This document shows, in pieces, positions 8,056 through 15,573 of a DNA stretch of 35,053 nucleotides (the first letter of the stretch is position 1; every line of letters starts with the position of its first letter). The notes beneath the pieces were generated by a model. The model saw only the letters and a program-made list of their open reading frames with translations. It was not told the origin of the DNA and made no database searches. This stretch comes from Bradyrhizobium sp. BRP22 (GTDB lineage: Bacteria > Pseudomonadota > Alphaproteobacteria > Rhizobiales > Xanthobacteraceae): contig NZ_JADYVX010000054.1 of assembly GCF_020194175.1 (NCBI RefSeq), forward strand, positions 1 to 35,053. Direction: 5' to 3'. A program made the position numbers and the translations under genes.

Positions 8056-8415
8056 CCCGCCAAGTTCTGTTTCATATGCGATAGCCCTGCGCCTGGAGGG
8101 AAGGGTCGGGGTATCTCCCCGATTCCTACACTCCGATCGCGGGAGAGAGCCAAACCGGCAAGCCTGAACGCCAGCCGAAACACTCGTCGCGCCAATGTCC
8201 GCTTGCGCCAGAAGCCGCCGTTGACGCAGAGACGCGCCCGCTGCTGATTGCCGTCGGTTCAGTCGCCGCACTGGTTCGTTGGATTGACCTACATGGGAAG
8301 AGTGCCCATATGGAACGCGAGAATCGGATGCGGCCTGTAGTTTCGGACAAGCTTAGATGCGGCCGAGTATCTTTGGCAGCGTCATTCGAGCAAAAGGCTT
8401 CGTTCGGGAGTTCCT
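8056..8415. other. Intergenic stretch without recognisable gene
   Basis: The 360 bp between the binding-protein gene and the flavin oxidoreductase hold no ORF with a ribosome site and homology that I recognise. Short minus-strand frames exist, but they contain basic, low-complexity translations. The promoter of the downstream gene is presumably here, with GGGAG just before its ATG. Confidence 0.6.
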
Positions 8416-9405
8416 ATGACGGCGCTTTCCATCCTCGATCTTGTCCGCGTCACCGAAGAAACCGATGCGCGCGGCGCGCTCGACAATGCCCGCGATCTCG
8501 CGGTCCATGCCGAGGCTTGGGGTTATCGCCGCATTTGGGTGGCCGAGCATCACAATATGCCTGGCATAGCGAGCGCCGCGACGTCGGTTGTCATTGGTCA
8601 TATCGCAGCGGGAACAAAAACCATCCGCGTCGGCGCGGGCGGCATCATGCTCCCCAACCATGCCCCCTATGTCATCGCCGAGCAGTTCGGGACGCTGGCG
8701 CGCCTGTTTCCAGGCCGCATTGACCTCGGACTGGGCCGCGCACCCGGGACCGACCAACTCACACTGCGCGCTTTGCGCCGCACCCCTGAAGCAGCCGAAA
8801 ACTTCCCTCAGGACGTTCTTGAGGTGCAGGCCTTCCTGGCTCCAGCCAGTTCAAATCAGCGCATCCAGGCGGTGCCGGCCGCAGGAACGGAAGTGCCGTT
8901 GTGGATTCTCGGATCGAGTAATTTTGGCGCGATGCTGGCAGCCGAACTCGGACTTCCCTATGCCTTCGCCTCACATTTCGCGCCTGACCTGCTGATCCCC
9001 GCGCTGCAGATCTACCGCAGCCGCTTCAAACCGTCCGAGCAGCTTGACCGCCCCTACACCATGGTGGGAGTCAACATCATCGCCGCGAGCAGCGATGATG
9101 AGGCGCGCAGGCTGGCGACGACGCAGCAGATGTCCTTTGCGAACATCTTCCGCGGCTCGCGCGGCCTCAGCCAGCCGCCGATCGACGACATTGAAAGCTA
9201 CTGGTCGCCCGCGGAAAAAGCGCAGGCGATGAGCATGCTCGCCCGCTCCATCGTTGGCTCGCCCGATACGATCCGTACCGGTATCGATGCGCTCGTTGCG
9301 GAAACAGGCGCCGACGAACTCATGATCGTGTCCGATGTCTACGATCACGCAACTCGGCTGCGATCCTTCGAACTCATCGCCAGCGCCGTTAGAAGAACCT
9401 GTTAA
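8416..9405 (+). CDS. LLM-class flavin-dependent oxidoreductase (YhbW-like)
   Basis: 329 residues of the bacterial luciferase-like monooxygenase fold (TIM barrel using reduced FMN). The characteristic YRRIWVAEHHNMPGIASAAT lies near residues 38-57. IRVGAGGIMLPNHAPYVIAEQFGTLA and LGLGRAPGTD follow, as in the YhbW/alkanal monooxygenase subgroup. The physiological substrate is unknown. GGGAG precedes the ATG at good spacing. The gene is monocistronic and convergent with the MFS gene; a near-palindrome at 9503-9530 lies between them. Confidence 0.92.
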   Translation: MTALSILDLVRVTEETDARGALDNARDLAVHAEAWGYRRIWVAEHHNMPGIASAATSVVIGHIAAGTKTIRVGAGGIMLPNHAPYVIAEQFGTLARLFPGRIDLGLGRAPGTDQLTLRALRRTPEAAENFPQDVLEVQAFLAPASSNQRIQAVPAAGTEVPLWILGSSNFGAMLAAELGLPYAFASHFAPDLLIPALQIYRSRFKPSEQLDRPYTMVGVNIIAASSDDEARRLATTQQMSFANIFRGSRGLSQPPIDDIESYWSPAEKAQAMSMLARSIVGSPDTIRTGIDALVAETGADELMIVSDVYDHATRLRSFELIASAVRRTC

Positions 9406-9502
9406 CTTATCCTTTGCGCGGCGCGCAACGTTCTGTCAGTTGGAGCTCCATTTGCGCCATACGCAGTCGTTCGCCTGACATCAGCTTTTGTACTCATAGT
9501 AC

Positions 9503-9530
9503 CAGATCGATCCTTGGAAGATCCGATCTG
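9503..9530. terminator. Palindrome between convergent genes, possible bidirectional terminator
   Basis: Outer arms CAGATCG (9503-9509) and CGATCTG (9524-9530) pair perfectly and enclose an imperfectly symmetric centre around CCTTGGAAG. It sits between the stops of the convergent oxidoreductase and MFS genes. No T-run follows on either strand, so terminator function is only likely. Confidence 0.4.
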
Positions 9531-9533
9531 CTT

Positions 9534-9583
9534 GAGCATGATCTTTTCGGAAAACCGGTCTCCACTTTTGCGGATCGCGCTCT
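9534..9583. repeat. Dispersed palindromic repeat overlapping the MFS stop codon
   Basis: The element GAGCATGATCTTTTCGG...CCACTTTTGCGGATCGCGCTCT is of the common Bradyrhizobium type, in which GAGCATGATC pairs with the far GATC-GCGCTC. Its right edge supplies part of the TAG stop of the minus-strand MFS gene (stop at 9582-9584). Confidence 0.7.
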
Positions 9584-10811
9584 AGTGAAGCAGCGTCGCT
9601 TCCTGAGGTGTCCCCTCGACCCGAGCGGATCCGACGTCGCGATAGGCGACGATCCAGATCAGGAAACCCGAAAGCGCCAACGTGGCGCCAACGGGACCGG
9701 TGGAAGTCCAGCCCAGCCCTTCGCGAATGGCAAGGCCGCCCAGGAAGGGGCCGAGCGCATTGGCGGTGTTGAACGCCGAATGGTTGAGTGCGGCGGCGAG
9801 CGCCTGCGCGTCTCCCGCGACGTCCATTAGCCGCGTCTGCAGGACGGCGCCGAGCGAGACGCCGGCGCCGATCGCAAAGACGTCTGCGGCGAGCAGCCAG
9901 GGGTTGCCGGCGGCAACCGGAAATACCAACAGCGCGCCTGCTGAAAACAGGAGGATGCTGCCCGCCGTCGGCATCAGCGCGCGGTCCGCGAAGCGCGGCA
10001 CGAACAAATTGCCGAGCGTGGCTCCGATACCGAACACAGCTAGAAAAAATGGAATCACCGCGGTGCTTACCTTGGTGATCTCGATCAGGGTTGTCGCAAG
10101 ATAGGTATAGACGGCGAACATGCCGCCGAAGCCGATTGCACCAATCGCCAGCGTGATCCAGACCCGTCCGCTCTTTAAGGCCCCGAGTTCTCGCAGCGGA
10201 TCCGACCTGTCGGCTTGGTCGCGCGGCGCGAACAGGGCGCAAAGCAGGACCGTGAGCAACGCCAGCAATGTAACGAGGCCGAAGCTCGCGCGCCAGCCGA
10301 CCGCCTGCCCAACCAGATTGGCCAGCGGCACGCCGACGATCGTGGCGCAGGTCAGGCCGAGCATCAGGCGGCCGATCGCCTGGGACCGACGCTCGTAAGG
10401 AACGAGCGACGCTGCGACCAACGCGGCGATGCCGAAATAGGCGCCATGCGGCAATCCCGAGAGAAAGCGGGCCGCGATCATCCAGCCATAGCTTGGCGCA
10501 AGCGCGGTGAGCGCATTGCCGAGCGCAAACACGGCCATCAAAACCAGCAACTGCGTGCGCCGAGCGAACTGCGCGCCAAGCACCGCAATCAGGGGCGCGC
10601 CCAGCACCACGCCCAAGGCGTAGGCACTGATCGCGTGTCCCGCGGTCGGTTCGTCGACCCGAAGATCGGCGGCGAAAAATGGCAGCAAACTCATGGATGC
10701 GAATTCGGTGGTTCCGATCGCAAACCCGCCCATCGCAAGCGAGAAGAGGATGATGCCGAGATGAAGGGGCGCCGAGGCGGCGATCGAGTTCGCGTGGGTC
10801 GAGGTCGTCAT
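9582..10811 (-). CDS. MFS transporter, DHA1/AraJ-like exporter
   Basis: 409 residues, about 12 membrane helices, cytoplasmic membrane. The N-terminus LGIILFSLAMGGFAIGTTEFASMSLLP is the typical first helix of the AraJ/YdhP branch of drug:H+ antiporter family 1. The motif RFLSGLPHGAYFGIAALVAA and the loop VPYERRSQAIGRLMLGLT fit the same family. The likely role is proton-driven export of arabinose-like sugars, purines or drugs; the substrate is unknown. The start at 10811 is preceded by AGGAAAC. A 98-residue upstream in-frame extension is rejected because it is basic and non-hydrophobic. The stop codon falls at the edge of a dispersed repeat. Confidence 0.92.
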   Translation of the reverse strand: MTTSTHANSIAASAPLHLGIILFSLAMGGFAIGTTEFASMSLLPFFAADLRVDEPTAGHAISAYALGVVLGAPLIAVLGAQFARRTQLLVLMAVFALGNALTALAPSYGWMIAARFLSGLPHGAYFGIAALVAASLVPYERRSQAIGRLMLGLTCATIVGVPLANLVGQAVGWRASFGLVTLLALLTVLLCALFAPRDQADRSDPLRELGALKSGRVWITLAIGAIGFGGMFAVYTYLATTLIEITKVSTAVIPFFLAVFGIGATLGNLFVPRFADRALMPTAGSILLFSAGALLVFPVAAGNPWLLAADVFAIGAGVSLGAVLQTRLMDVAGDAQALAAALNHSAFNTANALGPFLGGLAIREGLGWTSTGPVGATLALSGFLIWIVAYRDVGSARVEGTPQEATLLH

Positions 10812-11266
10812 GTTTCCTGCATTGGTGGCGTTAGCGGATCCAACCCAGCGAACGTCGCCACCCCTGCAGAATTTGTCTTTTGTAGTTAGACCTGGATCAG
10901 TCCGCGTCAACACCGGAGCTTCAGCGCAACGCAGACCGCATATCAGCCTCCCGATCTGCGCGTGGCCGGCGCTCGAGCGCGCGCCGTCATCAGGCTCGCG
11001 AGCATGTCGGCTGTCAGCGGAGGACAACAAATGGCCGATCTGCGCCCAAAACGACGTGAATGACCCGGACCGGACGGCGGGCGCAAGTGAATGGCGTATG
11101 TTCACGCCCCTCGGCCTCTTCCCGAAGCTCCAATCGAGGGGCTAAAGTGCCTTTCTGATACTTGGAAGCGGGTATGCGGCGGCGTGAGTTTTCGACTCTT
11201 GCGGTCATCGAAGGTCTGGCGCGTGACCGACGGGCGCGCCAGGGGCGATGCGAATGGAGGAAACGA
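10812..11266. other. Divergent intergenic region
   Basis: 455 bp separate the start of the MFS gene from the start of the WD40-cytochrome gene, so it must hold two divergent promoters. No clear sigma-70 boxes or protein-coding homology stand out. A ten-codon reading frame at 11031-11063 (MADLRPKRRE) has a perfect GGAGG at correct spacing. It may be a leader peptide, a gene relic or chance. Confidence 0.5.
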
Positions 11267-12583
11267 TTGCTGCGAATGCTCCACCTCGCGAAATGCGTCC
11301 CTGCGTTTTTGACGTGTGCTGCCTTGTTGGCGATTCTGCCTTTCGGGATAACTCCCGCTTGCGCGCAGTTGCGCGGCCATGGTGGGCCGGTGCGAGCATT
11401 GGCGATTTCGTCCGACGGACAAACCGCGATCTCAGGAAGCTTTGATTCGACCGCAATCCGCTGGTCGCTGACGCGCAATGCGGCCGAACAAGTGCTGCGG
11501 TTCCATGCCGACGCCGTCAATGCGGTCGTGCTGCTGGGAGACGGGCGCGCCGCGACCGCTGGCGCCGACGGGCGCATTGCAATCTGGAGTCCCGGCAAGG
11601 CGGAGCCCGATTCAGTTTTGGAAGGCCATACGGCGCCGATCGCCGCGCTCGCGCTGTCCCCCGACGGCACAACACTGGCTTCCGCGTCGTGGGATCATAC
11701 GGTTCGGTTGTGGCCGCTCGCGGGCGGTGCGGCGCGTGTGCTCGAAGGGCAAACTCAGAACGTCAATGGCATTGCATTCGCTCCGGACGGTCGCACCGTG
11801 GTAAGCGTCAGCTACGATCAGAGCGTGCGCATCTGGCCGTTTGCCGGCGGGACGCCGACCGTTGTTGCAATGCCGAGCCCGCTCAACGCCGTGGCAATCG
11901 GCAGCAATGGCGAAATCGCGACCGGCGGCGCTGATGGTAAGCTATATTTTCTGACGGGAGCTGGCGCGGCCGCGGGTGAGATCGCAGCCGGCCCGAGACC
12001 AGTGACCTCGATTGCGATCTCGCCGGATGGCGCGCTGGTGGCTGCCGCAAGCATTGGCGGATCGGTCGCAGTGATCGATCGCAAGACGCGCACTCTGGCG
12101 CGCAAACTGGCCGGTCCCGAGCTGCCGGTCTGGTCGGTCGCGTTTATGCCGGACAGCCGCACCCTGCTCACCGGTGGCGCCGACAACGTCATCCGCCGCT
12201 GGAACGTGGCGACGGGAGATCCCATCGATCCACTTCTCCTGGAGACGACGGGAGATCCGCTGGCCGCCTATGCCGGAGATCATGGTGCGGAGGTGTTTCG
12301 TGCTTGTGTCGCCTGCCATACCCTTGGCCCCGAGCAAGCCAACAAAGCGGGCCCGACCCTGTCCGGCATCTTCGGCCGACGGATCGCAACCGTGCCGGGC
12401 TATAATTTTTCCGAAGCACTCAAGCGTCTCGATATTGTCTGGACGCCGGAGACGGTTTCCAGATTGTTCGAGATCGGGCCTTCGGCCTACACCCCGGGCA
12501 CCAAGATGCCCGAGCAGCGCATTGGCTCGGCACAGGACCGCGCTGCATTGGTGCAATTTCTCGAGCGCGCGACCAAGAGATAG
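11267..12583 (+). CDS. Periplasmic WD40-repeat / cytochrome c fusion protein
   Basis: About 438 residues. A signal peptide (HLAKCVPAFLTCAALLAILP and on to ACAQ) exports the protein. Seven WD40-like repeats follow, each with a GHxxxVxxLAxSPDG...LW/IW pattern, enough for one complete seven-bladed propeller. A C-terminal class I cytochrome c domain carries the haem motif CVACH near residues 347-351, and TKMPEQ offers the methionine ligand. It is probably an electron-transfer protein whose propeller binds a partner; the partner is unknown. The TTG at 11267 has GGAGG six bases upstream. The ATG at 11276 is an alternative with poorer spacing. Longer starts would bury the signal peptide. Confidence 0.88.
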   Translation: MLRMLHLAKCVPAFLTCAALLAILPFGITPACAQLRGHGGPVRALAISSDGQTAISGSFDSTAIRWSLTRNAAEQVLRFHADAVNAVVLLGDGRAATAGADGRIAIWSPGKAEPDSVLEGHTAPIAALALSPDGTTLASASWDHTVRLWPLAGGAARVLEGQTQNVNGIAFAPDGRTVVSVSYDQSVRIWPFAGGTPTVVAMPSPLNAVAIGSNGEIATGGADGKLYFLTGAGAAAGEIAAGPRPVTSIAISPDGALVAAASIGGSVAVIDRKTRTLARKLAGPELPVWSVAFMPDSRTLLTGGADNVIRRWNVATGDPIDPLLLETTGDPLAAYAGDHGAEVFRACVACHTLGPEQANKAGPTLSGIFGRRIATVPGYNFSEALKRLDIVWTPETVSRLFEIGPSAYTPGTKMPEQRIGSAQDRAALVQFLERATKR

Positions 12584-12935
12584 ATGCTTGATAGGATATG
12601 TCGAGCTTACAGTACAATGAACACTCTCACATGGACACGTCGCGCGCGACAGCGATCGGCGTCAATAGCTGCTTCTGCGACGCCTGGATCGAAAAGATTC
12701 CGTTCTACTCCCCTCACCGAGCATGACGATTTATTGAAGCCGTCATCCTCCTGTCGTATCGCGCCAATGTGATGAGATCGGCGGCCGGCCGACGCGCCGT
12801 GTCTTCGCAGGTGGGATGCATTGCTGCTTGATCTGTCGCAATGCCTATTTGACAGGCTGCCTGCAAAAACCGTTTGATCGAGGCAGGGAACCGTCGGGTG
12901 AAGTCCGCGGATCCGATCCGGGACGTGAGCCACTT
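12584..12935. other. Intergenic region containing a gene fragment
   Basis: 352 bp without an intact gene. It holds the solute-binding-protein remnant at 12647-12695 and otherwise nothing recognisable. The CHAD gene promoter should lie at its right end. Confidence 0.6.
12647..12695 (+). pseudogene. Fragment of the 3' end of a family-5 solute-binding-protein gene
   Basis: These 49 bases align without gaps to 8003-8051, the last codons of the solute-binding-protein gene at 6502-8055. Counting by eye, 45 of 49 are identical, with two exact runs of 20 and 19 bases. In frame it reads TAIGVNSCFCDAWIEK against TAIGVNDGFRDAWIEK. The upstream part of the gene is absent and similarity stops at both edges. 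It is a relic of a paralogous gene or of a small duplication. Confidence 0.75.
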
Positions 12936-13832
12936 ATGAAGCGATCGAAAAGGTCTGCGAAGGAGCGTATATTCCGCCCCAAGCGGGCCCGCGCGCAGTT
13001 AAGCGGCGAAATGCCCTGCGCCACCGTGTTTCGTCTCGTCGCCTCCGCCTGCCTCGAAGACGTCAAAACTCACCATCGCGGAGCTCGTAACGGCGATCAG
13101 GTTGCCGTGCATCAGACGCGCGTGGCGCTGACCCGCTTGCGCGCGGCGATCGCTTTCTTTGCGCCGATGGTGGAGGATTCCGAATGGACGCGCCTGAAAG
13201 CCGAGCTGAAATGGCTTAACGGATATCTTGGCGCCACGCGTGACCTCGATGTCGCGATCGAGAACGCTCCGCGCGAACGGCTGTTCAGGACCGCGCGGGT
13301 CGAGAGCCAGCGCCAGCTCAGGCGGGCGCTGGCGTCTGACCGCTATCGCCGCTGGTTCAAGGACATGGTCGATTGGGTGAACCATGGCCCATGGTCTCAC
13401 ATGAGCGATCGCGGCCTGGTGCGTCTCCGGGCATCGCCGGCCTCCGAATACCACGCGCGCCAGCTCGCCGGCTGGCACAAAAAGCTCGTCGAGAAGAGCC
13501 GCGGTCTGACGGAAATGGGCGGACGCAAGCAGCACCGGGTCCGCCTGGCCAGCAAACGGCTGCGCTATGCGATCGAGTTCTCCGAGGACGTGCTGCCAAA
13601 GGATGACTTTGCGCCATGGCGGGCGATCGTGAAGCAGCTCCGCAAGGCACAGCAGATTCTCGGCGAACTCAACGACGCCGAGGCGGCGCGGGCCCTCGTG
13701 GCAGAGTTGCAACAACGCACCAAGACGACCTCCGCGGGCCATCCGCGGAAACCGCTCGCGCTGCCGGGTGGCAAGGAAAAGAGCCGGCTGCTCCGGCGCG
13801 CCGCTGCCGCATACCGCAAGATCGCGTCATAG
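12936..13832 (+). CDS. CHAD domain-containing protein
   Basis: 298 residues, mainly alpha-helical and very basic. Conserved CHAD features are VAVHQTRVALTRLRAAIAFF near residues 55-75, LNGYLGATRDLDV and HRVRLASKRLRYAIEFSE later. The histidines and arginines of CHAD domains bind inorganic polyphosphate, and members localise to polyphosphate granules. There is no N-terminal CYTH triphosphatase domain, so this is a stand-alone CHAD protein. The start at 12936 (MKRSKRSAK) is preceded by GGGACGTGAG. An upstream frame to 12816 is less likely. The SulP transporter gene follows after 122 bp on the same strand. Confidence 0.9.
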   Translation: MKRSKRSAKERIFRPKRARAQLSGEMPCATVFRLVASACLEDVKTHHRGARNGDQVAVHQTRVALTRLRAAIAFFAPMVEDSEWTRLKAELKWLNGYLGATRDLDVAIENAPRERLFRTARVESQRQLRRALASDRYRRWFKDMVDWVNHGPWSHMSDRGLVRLRASPASEYHARQLAGWHKKLVEKSRGLTEMGGRKQHRVRLASKRLRYAIEFSEDVLPKDDFAPWRAIVKQLRKAQQILGELNDAEAARALVAELQQRTKTTSAGHPRKPLALPGGKEKSRLLRRAAAAYRKIAS

Positions 13833-13954
13833 GCGCAGGGTAAGGGTCAACCCCGTATTTGTCCGGGCAGGTTTGTTGATCGCGCGCATTTTCTTGCACT
13901 GCACGATTCGGCTAGTTTCAAATCAAGAAACTCCCGCTCCTCCCGGTTGACAGC

Positions 13955-15235
13955 ATGCCTGACGGTTCTTCGACGACCCATCTCTATCGCCCGAAACTCG
14001 TGACCACCCTGGGCGAAGGCTACAGTCCCGAGAAACTCCGCCAGGATGCCGTCGCGGGTCTCACCGTGGCCGTGGTCGCCCTGCCGCTCTCGATGGCCAT
14101 CGCGGTGGCCTCCGGCGTGACGCCGGAACGGGGCCTTTTCACCGCCATCGTCGGCGGTTTCCTGGTCTCCGCGCTCGGCGGAAGCCGGTTTCAGATCGGC
14201 GGACCGGCAGGCGCTTTCATCGTGCTGGTGGCGGCGACCGTCGCCCAGCTCGGCGTCGACGGCCTGCTGCTGACCGTGCTGGTGTCCGGTGTGATGCTGA
14301 CGCTGGTCGGCGCGACCGGTCTCGGATCGCTGATCCGTTACATGCCCCATCCCGTGACGGTCGGCTTCACCTGCGGGATTGCCGTGACCATCTTTGCGAG
14401 CCAGATCACCGACCTGTTCGGCCTGACGCTCGCCGGTCCCGAACCGGGGCCCCTGCTCGCCAAGCTGATCGTGCTCGGCCATGCGCTTCCGACCCTGAAC
14501 TGGTCCGCACTCGGCATCGGCGCAGGAACCGCCGCGATGATCTTCGTGTTGCGGCAGTGGCGACCGACCTGGCCGGGGATGCTGATCGCGATCGCGATCG
14601 CCTCGGTCGTGGCGCTGGTGTTGCAACTGCCGATCGAGACCATCGGTACCCGTTTCGGTGAAATCCCCCACAGCCTGCCGGCGCCGCATGTGCCGGACTT
14701 TTCCTACGATCTCCTGCTGCAGGTGCTGCCGGCGGCGCTCTCGTTCACGCTGCTCGGCGGCGTCGAGAGCCTGCTGTCGGCAAAAGTCGCCGACAGCATG
14801 ACCGGCCGCAAGCACCGCTCCAACATGGAGCTGGTCGCGCAAGGCATTGGCAACATCGCCTCCGCCCTGTTCGGCGGCATCAGCGTCACCGGCACCATCG
14901 CGCGCACGGCGACCAATATTCGCGCCGGTGGCCGCAGCCCGCTCTCCGGCATGTTGCATTCGGTCTATCTCCTCCTGTTCATGCTCGTTGCAGCACCCCT
15001 GGCGCGCTACATCCCGCTCGCGGCCCTGGCCGGCGTCCTGGTCGTGGTCTGCTGGTACATGGCGGAGAAGGAGGAGTTCGTTCGCTTGGTGAAGGACTGG
15101 CGCAGCGGCGTGGTGCTGGTGCCGACCTTCGCACTGACGATCTTCAAGGATCTCACCTTCGGTATCGTCGCAGGCTGCATCCTCGCCGTCGTCTTCGCGC
15201 GGCTCGGAAATCCGCAGAAGCCGGAGGACGCTTAG
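13955..15235 (+). CDS. SulP-family inorganic anion transporter without STAS domain
   Basis: 426 residues with about 12 hydrophobic segments. SulP signatures include DAVAGLTVAVVALPLSMAIA near residues 31-50, SRFQIGGPAGAFIVLVAA and the C-terminal-half stretch GGISVTGTIARTATNIRAGG. SulP proteins move sulfate, bicarbonate or other anions across the inner membrane. Most carry a cytoplasmic STAS domain of about 100 residues after the membrane core. Here the protein ends at FARLGNPQKPEDA directly after the last helix, so STAS is absent. No carbonic anhydrase lies next to it. The TAG stop runs straight into AGAGC, a repeat-like boundary. Confidence 0.9.
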   Translation: MPDGSSTTHLYRPKLVTTLGEGYSPEKLRQDAVAGLTVAVVALPLSMAIAVASGVTPERGLFTAIVGGFLVSALGGSRFQIGGPAGAFIVLVAATVAQLGVDGLLLTVLVSGVMLTLVGATGLGSLIRYMPHPVTVGFTCGIAVTIFASQITDLFGLTLAGPEPGPLLAKLIVLGHALPTLNWSALGIGAGTAAMIFVLRQWRPTWPGMLIAIAIASVVALVLQLPIETIGTRFGEIPHSLPAPHVPDFSYDLLLQVLPAALSFTLLGGVESLLSAKVADSMTGRKHRSNMELVAQGIGNIASALFGGISVTGTIARTATNIRAGGRSPLSGMLHSVYLLLFMLVAAPLARYIPLAALAGVLVVVCWYMAEKEEFVRLVKDWRSGVVLVPTFALTIFKDLTFGIVAGCILAVVFARLGNPQKPEDA

Positions 15236-15254
15236 AGCTTCGGTATCTGATTGG

Positions 15255-15377
15255 CCGTCATTGCGAGGAGCGAAGCGACGAAGCAATCCATGCCGCAGCA
15301 AGCGGAGAGATGGATTGCTCCGCGGAGCCTGTCATCGGGCGGCGCGTTCGCGCCGATCCGGTGGCTCGCAATGACGG
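15255..15377. repeat. Dispersed palindromic repeat (CGTCATTGCGAG family)
   Basis: The outer arms CCGTCATTGCGAG (15255-15267) and CTCGCAATGACGG (15365-15377) are perfect complements. The inner arms GAAGCAATCCAT (15280-15291) and ATGGATTGCTCC (15310-15321) pair almost fully. This is a highly repeated intergenic element in Bradyrhizobium genomes. It follows the SulP gene and could form a large transcript hairpin. Confidence 0.85.
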
Positions 15378-15405
15378 GCGATCAGAACCAAGCTCCAGAT
15401 TCTCC

Positions 15406-15460
15406 CTTTGACGCGTTTTCTTTACGCGAACAGATGTCCGCTTCGCTCGAAAGCGCTTTT
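15406..15460. repeat. Dispersed repeat (TTTGACGCGTTTTC family)
   Basis: It starts CTTTGACGCGTTTTC and ends TCGCTCGAAAGCGCT. A related copy lies at 33741-33795. The end segments CGCGTTTTC and GAAAGCGC are partly complementary, so the element can fold back. Confidence 0.65.
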
Positions 15461-15573
15461 GGCACCCGAGCGCATGCCAAAAAGGTGATTGGCTGGGCTT
15501 CGCGTTGACAAGATGGCCGCCTATATCTGCCCGACTTGCATTATGCCTGTCATGCAAAGCCAGGGGATCCATC

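Noticed and set aside
8126..8350. 74-codon minus-strand frame between the binding-protein and oxidoreductase genes
   Set aside because: No ribosome site, basic Ser/Arg-rich translation and no known family; treated as non-coding.
13847..15301. 484-codon open frame opposite the SulP gene
   Set aside because: Antisense shadow of a clear membrane transporter; the translation is Gln/His/Arg/Asp-rich low-complexity, typical of the complement of GC-rich coding DNA.
15255..15460. Clustered repeats that might suggest a CRISPR array
   Set aside because: The repeats are single palindromic elements of different families, not regularly spaced direct repeats with unique spacers.
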